DNA of 64,000 nt from Haemaphysalis longicornis. Its lineage: Eukaryota; Arthropoda; Arachnida; Ixodida; Ixodidae. The DNA lies in the NCBI GenBank assembly GCA_013339765.2, contig CM023448.1, positions 194,038,409 to 194,102,408 on the forward strand. The letters run 5' to 3'. The notes under the pieces were generated by a model. The model worked only from the letters and a program-made list of their open reading frames with translations. It did no database searches and was not told the DNA's origin. Every line of letters starts with the position of its first letter. Positions within the stretch are counted from its first letter, which is position 1. Shown here one piece after another: positions 1 through 11,658 of this stretch. A program made the translations under genes and the position numbers.

Positions 1-1140
1 TATGTTGCGCCCATAAACACTCCCATGCACCATCGACAGTGGCGGAAACGAATGCGAGATTCAAGGACAACCTATGGCGGCCTTCCTGCATGGGCGGGCT
101 ACCGGCTAATTTAACTGGAATATGCCCCAGAGGTACACATAAAAACAACTAGAAAATGACCTCTTTTGTTGTTTAAAGTTTGGTTGTTGTATGGAATCTG
201 TAATCGAAAATCGACCCTTAAAATTGATGAACTTTTCGTGGGGCTCCCCGTAGCCTGCACAATGCAAACATCCTCGGCCTTACCATTGCTAAAACCTGGA
301 AGGCATTTCATTGTTCTGCTGCGCGCATAAACATAACAACCATGCAGTTAGGGTTTTTACAGGCCAAAGTTACACCTGGTGTATGAAACTCGTTGCAGTG
401 TAAGGTCTAATGATTGATTTAGAACCCCAGGGCGCCCTTAGCGCATAAACATACCCGCGTACACATTCCCGTGCACTGCTGATGTGTACGTGAACAAACG
501 AGACAAAAAGGCAGCCTGAAGAAGGTAGGTCAAGGCTGACCCATTTCGCATGCCTAGAGTATTCCTTGCCTTTACGGAAACATTTGCAAACATCGTTCCA
601 ATGGTCAGGCACCAAAGCGAGCAGCTTCAGCGGGTGAAGGGAAGACAAAACACAACTCACGCTGGGAGGCGACGGCGGTGCATCGGCTTTATCAGCGGGA
701 GAGGGCTCACAGGGCTCGATGGCCATTGTCTCATGACTTCCTCCTGCCCCAGTAGGACGCATCTTTCCTGCACCTGTCGATGAGAAAGAGCGCTCGTGTG
801 TGACGACGATTGTGATGAGCCTCGAAAAGCGGCACTAACAGTGAAATTCGATAATGGTGCATCCTCATTTAAGGGGATTGACTTAGAGTCCTCGACTATG
901 CAGGTCACCTCAGCCAGGTCATTAACAGGAAGGAAAGGAAACTGTCTCTAAAAATACTTAATAATTATTCGATAAAATATGATGGTATTTCCTCATTCTC
1001 CAGCAGAGCTTGCACGGACTGTCTTCTGTCAAGGCCTTCTTGTGTAGTCGATCTAGGAGGACAATGTATGTCATTGCCATAGAGCTCTGGAGGCGACATA
1101 GTGGTATATAAAAAAACCCTTTCTTTAGATAAAGATAGTG
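1..1140. other. No gene seen; short degenerate repeats
   Basis: I see no credible coding region. A degenerate motif resembling GCGCNCATAAACA followed by a CATGCA-like word recurs near 7-29, 316-345 and 437-475, which suggests remnants of one tandem or dispersed repeat. All open frames here are short, mutually overlapping and lack splice or domain support. Confidence 0.4.
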
Positions 1141-1144
1141 AAAA

Positions 1145-1290
1145 AGCGCTGGCGCTTGACGCGTCTTCGCTTATTATCATCATTCCCGTTTTGGGAAACC
1201 CATTGTGCAAAGTTGGCTTTCCTGCAGTGCGTTCCCACTTCCGACGCCATCAGTAAGGCATAGAAAGCTTCGCTTCAAATTAGCGCAAAA
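1145..1290 (+). repeat. Dispersed SINE-like repeat, copy 1
   Basis: This stretch resembles 55915-56075 in the same order: a GCTTGACGCGTCTTCGCTTAT-like word, an ATTATCAT-like run, a GTTTTGGGAAAC/GTTTCGTGAAAC block, a TGCAGTGCGTT block and a GACGCC-TCAGT-AGGCATAGAAAGC end. The second copy has a tRNA-like head upstream, so the family is probably a tRNA-derived SINE. Family name unknown. Confidence 0.5.
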
Positions 1291-1374
1291 CAATATTCTC
1301 CAGCACTCAGGCACAGCCGGAACCCCCGGTTGAGGAATTGTCATAGTGTGCGTAGCAATCTGTGTGTGATCCGC

Positions 1375-2537
1375 CACGACGATATCCTGGCCAACCTTGC
1401 TGATCTCGGCGTGGGTCAACGAGCGTATAATTACATCAGACTTTCTTTCCAACCTCACAGCCGGCTCGTCGTTGGCGGACTGTAATCTGAAATTATTACG
1501 ATGGGCAGTAGGGGAACTCCACAGGGCTCCGTTCTGCCCCATTTCTTGTTCAACTTAAACTTCCGAAGTTACTCAATTCCTTGGCAAACCTTCAACATAG
1601 TTAATATGCCGATGATGTGACGTTATGGATGTCGAGGCAGGGATGGCGATATTCAAGAGAAGCTCCGACAAGCTGTTGACATTGTCCATGATTACGTAAC
1701 CCCTCAAGGTTTTGAGTATTCTCCGCAAAAGTCAGAACTACTTGCTACCAACCTTCGATTCACGGGCAGATATTCACCTGCAAGTACAAGGTCACAATAT
1801 TCTGCGAGTTCCGTGCATCGGGGTACTATGCTTCACAATACAAGCTGATGGCTTCAACTCAGAAACCATTCGAGCCCTACACTCGAGCGCGACACAAATA
1901 AGACGCCTCATCTCTCGGATCGCAAATAGGCATCATGGCCTCAAAGAAGTAAACCTCGTACGGCTTGTGCAGGCATTTATTATCAGACGAATTACTTATG
2001 GCGCGTCGTTTCTGGCTCTCAAAAAAGCTGAACAAGAATGTAAACTCAACTGCATTATTAGGAAAGCTTACAAACAGGTGCTTGGAATTCAACTTACAAA
2101 CAGGTGATTGGAATTCCCATCGCCGCTTCTACTGAACATCTCGAAGCAATGGGTATCCGTAATAGCCTTGAAGAGCTTCTTGAGGCGCAGAGAATAGCAG
2201 AACTTCCATGGCTCTCCAGTAGCGAAACGGGGCGCACTATCCTTCAACAGCTCCACATTACCTCCCATCACAGGGAAAAAGGCGATGCTTACTGACTCAC
2301 AGCGGGTGCATATCCGTACATCTCCACTTCCTCGAAATATGCAGTCGGTATACAACGTTGTTTGACGCCTAGCCAGGCCGGCTGCTCTCCATCGCCGCCT
2401 TCGAGAGGGGAAACAAGTGTTCTACGTCGACGCCGCGGAATACCCAGACAGAGCGGCCATGAGCATAGTGGCAGTGGATAGGCAGGGTAATTCAACTACC
2501 TGTGGTTTAATTTGTACAATTCACCCAGAGACCGGGG
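1375..2537 (+). pseudogene. I-clade non-LTR retrotransposon fragment (RT to RNase H)
   Basis: Conceptual translation in shifting frames gives the RT palm and thumb and the start of RNase H. An ILANLADLGVGQRAYNYIR-like segment comes first, then GTPQGSV at about 1513-1533, the YADD box at 1605-1616 followed by VTLW, a thumb segment with LVRLVQAFIIRRITY (about 1960-2005), a EELLEAQRIAELPWL segment, and the RNase H start FYVDAAEY at about 2418. Several stops and frameshifts break it. It is truncated at the 5' side and ends in a minisatellite before the rest of RNase H. The same order is seen in the better copies at 14.2-19.7 kb and 42.6-50.8 kb. Confidence 0.75.
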
Positions 2538-2781
2538 AGGAGACGGACAGACAGACTGACAAACGGATAGACAGACGTACGGACAAACAGAAAGACAAAC
2601 GGAAAGACAAGCGGAGAGACGGACAGAAAGAGGGCAGACGGACAAACAGACGGACAAACTGGCAGACAGACAAACAGATAGACAGACGGACGGACAAACG
2701 GACAGATGGACAGACAGATGGACAGATGGACGGACGGACAAATGGAAAGACGGACAAACGGACAGGCGGACGGACGGACCA
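2538..2781 (+). repeat. (GACA/GACG/GACAAACG)n minisatellite
   Basis: About 240 bp of imperfect tetranucleotide units (GACA, GACG, AAAC) run without a break. They abut the truncated RNase H segment, so they either replaced or expanded at the retrotransposon breakpoint. The long Asp-Arg-Lys or Ser-Val-Cys-Pro frames on each strand are products of the repeat and not genes. Confidence 0.9.
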
Positions 2782-4226
2782 AATTTTCGTGTTTAGGTAG
2801 CTTAAGAAAGACTACCGGCTTTAAAAACTCCACACACGAAATTTAAACTCACAGCAGCTGTGCAACTTAAGCAGGACGCACAACTACTAAGGTATGAATC
2901 AGACGTCGAAAATATTGCATCAACTGCATGCCACAAGAAGCTTAACTGCGTGTCATCTTTTCCTGAGAACTGGCTGCAAAACTGGATCAGTTTCAGCTGC
3001 CCTCGTCGCGAAACTGGAATTTCTTAACGTTTTTGCGGACAACCTCTTTCGAGCAAACTTGAGCAACTAGATCAGGTTGTTTATTTAGTAGCTCTAGAGC
3101 CAACGTAGCTACTTGCTTTTCAGCAAGTGACGCCCGAAATGTATCTGACTAAGGTTTGAACTCGCGCTAGTTGGTTCTGTTTCATTCTGACGAAAAAACA
3201 GGGCGTAGACGAGGACGAAGGAAAAGAATTTAGAAACGCGAGCGCTGACTAACAATCAAGGTTTTTCATTGCAACCGGTAATTTAGTGGGAAAAATCGCA
3301 GTCACGTCAGTTTTGAAAACGCACAAAAACGTAAACGGTGGCCGATCAATCCAAGTTATGTGGTGCAGCCACAGAGTCCCCATCCAATGAAGTCACGTGT
3401 ACAGATAGTAGAATTACGAAAGGAGAAACGTCTCGAAAGAGGAATACGGAAAGGAAACACACAAATGAAAAAAACCCAATTTCCCACCTCCGCATAACTT
3501 CAGTGCCCTTACACTTTGCGAAGAAGGATGGCGCAGTCCAAGAAATGCACTACGTCCTAGCTAATTAGCTAAATGAAAATTGGAAGGAATATAGCTTAAT
3601 GGTAGCCAACGAAAATGTGGTTGTCCGTTTCCCTCCCGTGTCTTAGGCATCTTACTGCCCATGTAACTAACACCACCTGGTGTAACATACCAACCCAAAC
3701 CACTCTGCCACGGAGGACAGCAGTCAGGTCGCATCGATCCGTGAATCGTCCACGTTGAAATCTACGACCAGCAACCCATGCACGCATAAAGGGACAGCCG
3801 GTGATGTGCGCGTGCTTAGATGTGAGAGACACCGGTCAAAACGTCGCTCCGGGAGCCTTGAAGCTGGATGTGAAAAACATCCGGCCAAAAGCACTAGTGC
3901 TTGGGTGCAAAAGATTTCCGTTACGCCGATTTATCCACGCCGTCAATATGTGGAAACCCGGTGAAAATGAATCTAGCGAATGGGTGGTGGCGTTCGACAT
4001 ATAAGCTGGCCTCGACGCATAAGTGACTCTAGTAGTAGCGTGTGTCATAGACATGTACATAGTACTAGAGGAGAAATGCGAGAATGGTAGTTGCACAAGT
4101 AGCAATTAGGGGAGCACTAATGCACGTTCCCGCTAGCAGAGTATCTGTAAATCTAACAGGGGCGATCGGACAAGCCTCTCAGCCATAGTAACCGAAAGAG
4201 GAAGAAACTATCGCAAAGGGAAAAGG

Positions 4227-4318
4227 ATGATTATGATGATGGTGGTGATTATGATTATGATGATGGTGGTGGTGGTGGTCGTCGTGATGATGACGACGAC
4301 AACGATGACGATGATGAT
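4227..4318 (+). repeat. (GAT/GGT/GAC)n microsatellite
   Basis: Imperfect trinucleotide run GATGATTATGATGATGGTGG and similar, shifting to GACGAC units. It yields the poly-His frame on the minus strand, which is not a gene. Confidence 0.85.
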
Positions 4319-5465
4319 AGGGAAAAGCCACTCGTGCACCACTGGACCCGTGCCACGGCAGGCACCATGTCACTACTGTGCATAGAATGAACGCGCTGCC
4401 TTACACGCTACACTTGTTCTACAGATCTCATCAGTGCGGCGTATGCGGTGATGGACTCTGAACCGTCTACCTCAACAGTAGCTGTGAAGGGTGGATATCG
4501 GTTACAAAATACAGTCACTACATCAGAAGGAGGCCTTAGAAGTCCTATAATTGTGCTCTTCAGTGATAAGATTGTCTATTATACCAAAATCGTCCATCTA
4601 CATCAGTTGGCTTCCTCTGACCGCTGCCCCAAGCGTTAATGTTTGTACTTACGCTATGAACAATGCTTAGTGGATTCGGGTTATTCATAGCAATTATCAC
4701 TCTATCTGCGGATGTGCTAACGTATTGTGACTAGAAGCATTTTTAACTCAAAATGAAGGCCGTTCGCGTGTATTGCGTGCTTTATGAGTGGGAAGGCTCC
4801 GTGTGAGTACGTGCCGTCAACAGCTCAAACAACAGAATGAGGATTATCACCCTTGAGGTTAAGAAGAAGAAGAATCTCCCAATGCCTATTGAAAGATGCG
4901 GTCACTCCTGCTGTGTTCGAGCTCATTCTCGGGAAATTCTGTTCGTTGCAACACCGAATCGAATCTTTACGTCGTGACTCACGTAAGTAATTTCTTCAGC
5001 TCGATAACACAATTTCTCGAAACGTCGCCCTCCAAGAATTCGAAATCCTGCAGATGAACACACGCATGTTTTAGAAAAGTGCACATTAATACATTGCCGG
5101 CAGCCGGCACTTTAGTTCGTGGGAATATTTGGCCGGCACTGTCTCCTGATTAGTTTAACGGGTTTGCATCATTGTGACCGGTATTTCTGCATCTGAGCAT
5201 AGGTTTTCCATGTGCAGTTGCACGGCGCAGTGGCTAGGACACTGGTTGCTGATCACTCGGAAAGAAAGTCGCTGATCCGATTGTACCTCCTGCAAACGTT
5301 TTTTTTTCTTTTTACTAACCTCGTTCCTTCTGCTTTTTTTTTTCACCTTACTTAGGTTTTTTGTAATTCAGAAATTCGGTACTGGGTAATACAGGTCTCC
5401 GGCTAGTTTCGGTTGCGGCATTATATTTGGAGTTCTGACGTTCATTCGAGACCTGCCTTTATAGG

Positions 5466-5516
5466 TTGGGTTGAGTTAGGTCAAATTAGGTGAGATTAGG
5501 TGAGGTTAGGTGAGGT
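5466..5516 (+). repeat. Four degenerate copies of a 10-bp TTAGGT-containing unit
   Basis: Units of the form RTTAGGTGAG or RTTAGGTCAA repeat about four times. The core contains TTAGG, the common arthropod telomere word, but the 10-bp period differs from a true (TTAGG)n array. Confidence 0.7.
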
Positions 5517-6664
5517 CTCGGCTTAAGATACATACGGATAAAGCATGCTCATAAACAATACAGCAGCGCGGAAGATAGTAAAATACAGACTACCGGCAAA
5601 ACACAAAATATCCCTACATACCGAAGTGCCGGCTTCCAGTGCACAAAATCCACACACCTACTTTGGAAGTTGATGTAAAGATCGTATCAGAATTTCACGC
5701 GAGCGTCGTGAAACAACCTGAACAGTCAGCGCAAAACTGCCGCCCGGGCTCCACAACCCACTCCGAAAAAAAAAATATGCCAGCAGAATTATCACATGGT
5801 CGTGGCCATCCAATGGTGGTGCAGTGACGGCAGCATTTCGCTCAGTCTACTTTGCCGTCGGCCTGAACCCTGTTTTCACACAAAATTTAACTTTAAGGTA
5901 AGAAAAGAGGTCAATAAACAAGTTGCCGCCGCCTAATGGATATCTGACATTAAAACAATTGCCCTGACTTTCACCAATTTAATAATGCGCATTCTCAAGG
6001 TCCGAAATTGTGAACTTTAGAATAATGTTCAGAAAATGCAACCAACTGGGAAATCTAATTACGCTACAAAGTCAACTGAACTATGCGCGAATGAACAATG
6101 CGACTCTAGTAATTGTGTAAACATAAAAAACTATATGTGTTTTAAAACCGGCTGTAGGCGCATGTCGATAAGTCTAATCAGAGCCGGCAAAGGATTTGCT
6201 ATTCCATTTTCTTGAAACGAGGATGTTCGCTGTGGTAATCATTAAATCATTACAACAACCGTATTGAAATTGTAGACACAATTTTAGCGTGCGGTTACGA
6301 GCAATTTTGTTTAAGCACATCGTGATCTACTCCAAGCATTGGTTCATTAGCGCCGTTAATTACTCCACGGCGCAGTGAAAATATATACCACTACGGCAGC
6401 CAGTAATGTGCAATTGACTTAGTTTCTTGCCTTCCTTTGCAGACCAGGCTTGTTGTTTATGGCATTATTTTGCGTTCATAACAACTAAACAACTAACTCT
6501 AGACTTAAAATATTTCGTCGTGAGGGCGGGTCTCTTCCTGATAGCCTCTATGCTATTAGAAAAGGCCAAAAACAAACTTCAGCTTGTTAAGCGCTTTTTA
6601 AAGCAAAGCTTTGCTGACCTAGTCGAGCCGAGTTTCACCGTCGCCAGCAATTTGACTTTCATTT

Positions 6665-6819
6665 GACCGCGGCTGCGCCGTAGCCTTGGCAACGCATCAC
6701 ACGATTCGCCGCACTGAGCTCCGCCGCCGCCGCAAGCGCTAACTGCCGCCACCGGCTTGGCGCATGCGCTCTCCGCAGCTGGGTCGCCGCCTGATCACGT
6801 GACCAGCCGCGCGTCTAGC
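6665..6819 (+). promoter_or_regulatory. GC-rich promoter-like region
   Basis: A CpG-rich block stands out from AT-rich flanks. It contains a palindromic NRF1-type site GCGCATGCGC (6760-6769), an E-box CACGTG (6796-6801), and a CCTTGGCAAC word (about 6684-6693) resembling half of an X-box/RFX site. No TATA box is seen. These are features of a TATA-less housekeeping promoter. The next in-frame start with a good context is at 7636, beyond an inserted MITE. No transcription evidence is available. Confidence 0.4.
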
Positions 6820-6822
6820 TAA

Positions 6823-7592
6823 AGCCCGTTCTACATGGTGCGATTTTCTCTGCGAATTCGCAGATGCGGCGCCGCTCGTGCGGCAAAACGACCTTTTTTC
6901 GTTGCTGCGGCAAAGTGCCAAATGTTTAGAACGGCCGAGCACCCCCCGCGAACGCCGCTCGCGCGGCGTAGAGGGGCTGCGGCCAAGAAGAACACAGCTA
7001 TGTGAACGTCACGGCCTCCCTGGTTGCACGCTTAGCAACCAGATGGCGTTGCTTGTCTAAGCGCGGCATAAGCGCGGGCGCACCAAAACAACCAAAACAA
7101 ACGCACGCGCGTTCACAACTCGATGACGCGCGCCGTTTTTAATGAATGCTTACACGGTGTTCGTGCAAGTGGCGAACATCACGGCAGGAACGAAGTACAG
7201 AAGAACCCAAGAAGAACTTTCCGAGGCAAGTCGAGGTGTGCTAGGCACGCACAAAAAGCAAACCCAGGGTGGCTTGCTGTGTTTGTCTTCTCTGCTATGT
7301 GCGCGTATATTGCTAAATAATTGGCGATTGCTTGTAAGAAACCGCAAATAAACCCATATTTACTGCAATGCAGTCTAAAGAAACTTCCAGGAAGTAAAAT
7401 AAAACCTTTTTTTTTTGAAATCACAACAAAGATTTGCTCTCGGCCGGTCTGCAAACAACGTTCCTCTGAAATGCGAAAATCGCGACGTTCGCAGGCCATG
7501 TAGACGACATTTCCAGGCATTGCTAACTTCGCAAGTGCGAATGTTCGTTCCACCGAATTCGCAGACGAAAAACGCGCCATGTAGAACGGGCT
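6823..7592. mobile_element. MITE-like DNA transposon, TAA target duplication
   Basis: Terminal inverted repeats of about 40 bp begin AGCCCGTTCTACATGG at 6823 and are repeated in reverse complement ending at 7592; both continue into a TGCGAATTCG word. Direct TAA copies flank it at 6820-6822 and 7593-7595. A 3-bp TWA-type duplication is typical of the PIF/Harbinger superfamily. The 770-bp interior has no transposase frame, so this is a non-autonomous copy. Superfamily assignment is inference from the duplication only. Confidence 0.8.
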
Positions 7593-7635
7593 TAAGAGGA
7601 GCGGCGCGCTCGCCTATTCAGTGCGAGCATTAGCC

Positions 7636-7905
7636 ATGGATGAGAGCGAGGCCAGGCAGTCTTCCGTGAACGTTGTGCGGGAGCGGAAGGCTTTGAGCCG
7701 TCGTCGGCAAGCGGCGTCTGACCACCCCGTGGATATCGCCTGGCGGGCTGCTTCACTTGGGAGGGTCCAGAATGCCAACCCCGCAAAGCTAGCGATGCGT
7801 GTCTACCCAATCCTAATCACAGTCATGTTTAGGCACCGACCTAGGCCCAGCCGTCAGACCTGGCTTATCGATGAGTATTACAATCACAGCCAAATCAAAG
7901 GTTAA
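7636..7905 (+). CDS. Hypothetical first exon or small ORF (basic protein)
   Basis: An ATG in excellent context (TTAGCCATGG) opens a 90-codon frame beginning MDESEARQSSVNVVRERK, followed by an Arg-rich helix-like stretch and an IAWRAASLG segment. It follows the GC-rich block at 6665-6819 once the MITE is disregarded. I do not recognise a family. The 3' end could be a splice donor (for example GGGAGG/GTCCAG near 7768 or AAAG/GTTAAC near 7901) and not the stop at 7903-7905. It may be a real first exon, a transposon-derived frame or chance. Confidence 0.35.
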   Translation: MDESEARQSSVNVVRERKALSRRRQAASDHPVDIAWRAASLGRVQNANPAKLAMRVYPILITVMFRHRPRPSRQTWLIDEYYNHSQIKG

Positions 7906-8500
7906 CCTAGTGAAAACAAGACTTTACCAGGACTAAACCAAGCTTTCGCTTGCATATCCATGGTTAGCTGAGCTAAGCGCAGCCATTGTTCTTGTCTGAG
8001 CGGTTTACTGTGGCTTTCCTTCCAAGGACATCTAGGTTTTATTTTGTGGTATTTTCATTCATATATTTGCCTCTAAAGGGGAGAATGTGACAGAAACTTT
8101 TAAAAATATGAACAGAGAGCTCTGTCTATAGTTGTTGACAGTGTAACTCTGTAGGAGAAGCTCCGCCCACGGGCGTGATGCGGTCGCCTTGGAGACTTCC
8201 GCGATTTAGAATATAGTTTAGTAATGATAATGTTGCTTTGACTGTCAATAATCACTATAAAAAGGGGAATTATATCCATATCGATTTATTTTTACGGCAT
8301 GAAGAACTATTTAGTTTGAAGGTACACACAAAAAACTTTAAAATTAATCATTACGGAAAACGCGTTGCGGCAGAAAAAAACAATTGGAACCTACTAAAAA
8401 AAGAAATTAGCTTTTGGGAGAGTGTATATAATTGTTTTCATTTTTTTAGTTGACATCGCTGCATAACGCAGTGTTTTTAGCCATTTTCCCTCAAGAACGT
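7906..8500. other. No gene seen
   Basis: AT-rich sequence with no domain-bearing frame. The Lys/Asn-rich open frame near 8238-8453 reflects base composition. Confidence 0.4.
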
Positions 8501-8589
8501 GTCAGGTAGGTTGCGCGCGAATTAGTTTCTACGTCATGTTTTGGCGCATTCGCGTATGTATTGGCGGTGAGATGTTTGAGTGGCGCCCC

Positions 8590-8923
8590 CTGGCTCTGAC
8601 GTCGGCTTAGGGACTCTCACAGCTGTCGTCTGCTACACTCGCGCCGCTGCTGCACTTCCGCCGCTGTCGTCCGTTTGTTAGTAGCACCGATGCCTGTGCT
8701 AGAAGTCGCCAGCTTTGATGCTTTAGCGCATTAAAACCGCATTTACAGTAATTCAGTTATTTTGCCAGCTTCTGACTTGTCAGAATAATTTCCAGCCGTA
8801 ACCCGCACAAGTTTGCAACGCACGAGGGCCGAAAGACCAACTTTCTTCAGAGCATCGGTCAGAAATCGTGTGTAACTCGTCCTTTCTAGCTTATTTGCGA
8901 GGTTCACTGCTCAGAGCTCTTCG
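8590..8923 (+). promoter_or_regulatory. Possible 5' untranslated exon with splice donor
   Basis: A CpG-containing segment with pyrimidine-rich CGCCGCTG words ends at a strong donor, CTTCG/GTAAGTATT, with GT at 8924-8925. The only ATG (about 8690) gives a very short frame, which suits a non-coding leader exon. The next acceptor upstream of a coding start in the same direction is at 20203/20204, in MARVEL-like gene 1, so this could be its leader exon. That link is inference. Confidence 0.3.
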
Positions 8924-8929
8924 GTAAGT

Positions 8930-10520
8930 ATTCAAAATGAGTAGACTTCCCTAAAGTTCCTTTCGTTGTCATTGAATTTTATCAGATGAATGTTTTTTTC
9001 TGTGCCTAACGCATTAATTTTTCTGCACCGTCACAAATGTCCTATTAGGTGGTTTGCGATGTTTGGAAAGCTCACGAAGTTCTTGTGAATATTTTATTTG
9101 GGCTGTAAGGCATACGCTACCTTCTTCAGAAATTGGATTTTGTTTTGGCCGCGTACAAGAAGGTGCATATCCGCAGCGTGCATTGTTTATTCACATGAAA
9201 ATGCAAGGAGAATGCAATGAGCCATCGCGAAACGGCGAAGGAAACGTTGTCGAATACTCGAAGGCGGCTTGCGTGCCCCTAATTTCTATCGTAATTATCG
9301 TTATCGTAAAGAACTCAATCTCGACCCGAACACTCATGATAACAGTTTTAAATGCTTGATATACTCGCTAACGACCGCAATAGATCGTATACGTGCCGGG
9401 TTTCAGTACAACAAGGATCGAAACCAGTGAATACGTCCAAGCAGCACTTCATTGTTTTGCAACTCCTGCAGGCGTAAAGAACGAATCTTGGCCTATTCGG
9501 GATGACATTCGATGAATTCAATGAAATTATTCATACCCTCTTGTCCTGGACTGAGGAGCGTACCCACTAACCAGTTCGACTTTACTGTTAAATAAGTTTT
9601 CTCTTCCTGCGCTTCCTCCTCCTCTTGAGTGGAGTTTTACTATAACCCATACCTGAATATTGGGAAGATATGGCGGTGGGAAATGTACCGAAATATACCG
9701 GTCTGAGGAAGTATAATGTTACAATATTTTTACCATAGACGTGACTCGTTTTGCTGAATAAGCCTCCAAACTGGTTAGAAGCCTGGTATAAAAAACAGCA
9801 CGCGCCTATAGACTCCGTACGTTATTTGGTACTCAACCTACATTTTTTTGCGCCCCATAGTGCATGTCGGCATACTTTCATGCTATGACAAACTAAAGTG
9901 ATGTGATACAACACTTTGGAGTGACTTTACCTTACATACGATTATCGGGAATCGTAATGCCTTCTGCCAAAATCGACAGCCCCGAAGGCCTGGAATTTGT
10001 TTTGTTCTTGCATTTTCGCTGCTGTCGGTTAGTAAACTCTGGCTGTTCCATTTCTTCGAAAGATTTCTTGATGCTGAAGCTGACGCCTAGCTCCGACTCC
10101 TCGCGCGTTCCGCACAGGAACGGCCTCGCAGGAATGGGGCGACGCTGGCAGTGTTTCTTCGGGAGCGGCATCAAAAACTTTACTTTAAATCACACCTTCA
10201 GTTAGAGTGCGCGATTTTACGTTTTTTGCGCTGTGATAAAAAGTTGCGCGTACGCAAAAGCTGGTGCGGACAAGCATCAAAAGTCAACCGCGCGCAAAGA
10301 AACAGCAGGAAGAGCGAGCCCCAGTGAAGCAGACGACAAATGCGAGAATCCCTAAGCCGACGCCACTGAGGCGCGCTTCGCAGCGCCGCCCGTGTTCGCG
10401 CTCACCGCCAATGGTATGCCGCCCACACTGACAACACCACTTGCACCGCGCGCCCCTCATTGAGTGCGTTGTGTGGCTTTTCTTCCGTAATGAATCCCCA
10501 CTTGGTGAAATCGGCATGCG
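8930..10520. other. No gene seen
   Basis: Several open frames of 80-100 codons occur (for example near 9054-9359 and 9903-10205) but they show no domain, no conservation within the window and no convincing splice sites. Confidence 0.4.
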
Positions 10521-10541
10521 ATTCTTTCTAGCCGGGTGAGC

Positions 10542-10910
10542 CACGTGGAGCTTCAATCGCTACACCGAGGACCTCAAGCAAGAAGAACAAGAGCGGCAAG
10601 TGCTCAACAGCACTGCGCGGAAACTGATCCTTCACTGCTACGACTTCTGGCTGGCCAGGGAGCCGAATTGCACCGTGGAAGATACTGCCGCCTTTGTCGC
10701 AGATACACTCGGGATTGGCTCGCGGACCGTGTTTGCGGTCAAGAAGGAGGCAGGAGCCGTTGGTGGAGTGCTGTCAACGCCGTCTCGAAAACGTCCGCGG
10801 AATTCCGAGAAGCGACGCAGTGCCTTGTACGACAGCTTCACGTTGAACGCGCTCAGGTCTTGCGTGCACACTTTTTCGCCGCAACGAAATACCGACGGTG
10901 GCAAATATCA
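10542..10910 (+). pseudogene. DDE_3-type transposase, N-terminal half
   Basis: The frame runs SFNRYTEDLKQEEQERQ, then a helix-turn-helix-like region (TARKLILHCYDFW, AAFVADTLGIGSRTVFAVKKE) and a KRPRNSEKR-YDSFTLNALR segment. This matches the usual N-terminus of the tick DDE_3 (IS630/Tc1-related) transposase family as I recall it. A one-base shift in a T run near 10870 moves the expected RRNEIPTVANI continuation into another frame. The gene is then cut by a retrotransposon end, and its C-terminal half resumes at about 12962. Confidence 0.6.
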
Positions 10911-10967
10911 CAAATTGAATTGGATTGGAAAAAAAAACATTTATTGTGCCTGCAGTTGAAGTCCAAG
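10911..10967 (-). mobile_element. 3' tail of an I-like retrotransposon (distal piece)
   Basis: On the minus strand this reads CTGCAGGCACAATAAATG, then a T run and CCAATCCAATTCAA. It matches the 3' end of the complete element at 19614-19661 (CTGCAGGCACAAATAAAGG followed by CCAAT repeats). The rest of the same insertion lies at 12696-12960. The two pieces are separated by the TTAA-flanked element 10972-12691. Confidence 0.75.
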
Positions 10968-11658
10968 TTAAAGGAGCCATGAAGAGAAAACACAAGTTTG
11001 GTTCATTCGAAAGATTGTCTCGTTAGAACCATTCTGACACCACTTGTAACGCAAACTTGGCTCAAATAAGCTACATAATTAGGAAAAAATTGAATAACGA
11101 TGCGACCCACTAGCTCATTTCCCGCAACAGAACCTATGATGTCATACTAGAATGCTCTGAGATTAGTGGAGGCGGGCTAAAGCAAACGCAAGTTAGGCAG
11201 GGCTTACCAGTTTGCATAGTGAGCTATATGCCCGTTAAACATACTGCACACGCATTTTATGTCACTAAGATCGGTGGAGTAAACGGTTGAAGTTCCGAAC
11301 GAGCACGCAAACATGTACGCCAATGCGTACGAGACTACCGCCGGCCGAGCTGGACATCTCGCCGTCGCGCAGACGAATTTTCGGTTTCGAGGCTCTTCGG
11401 GGCCAACAAACCGTTCTAGCACGCACAGCCGCGACCTTTCTTGGTATCTTAATCCCTTTACAGGAGGTTGGCGTCAAATCGCCAACCAGAAAAGGTAAAA
11501 ATAGAAACGAGGGGAGTAAGGAACAGCAACCAGCGACGAGATAGTGCCACTCGTCGCAGAAGTTTCGGAATGGTGGTCGTGTTGGCTTGCTGCTGTCGTT
11601 ACGAGCTCGTTTTCAGTTTACAACCACTGAAAACTTCAGTTTGTTCGAGTACTTTACA

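Larger units (their letters stand above)
2782..6660. other. Intergenic; no gene supported
   Basis: No reading frame longer than about 90 codons and none with a recognisable domain. Contents noted: a GAT/GGT microsatellite (4227-4318), poly-T runs near 5300-5342, a 10-bp TTAGGT-containing repeat (5466-5516) and otherwise AT-rich unique-looking DNA. Confidence 0.5.

Noticed and set aside
2507..2833. Long Ser/Val/Cys/Pro/Leu frames on the minus strand
   Set aside because: They are translations of the GACA/GACG minisatellite in all frames; periodic, no start context and no domain.
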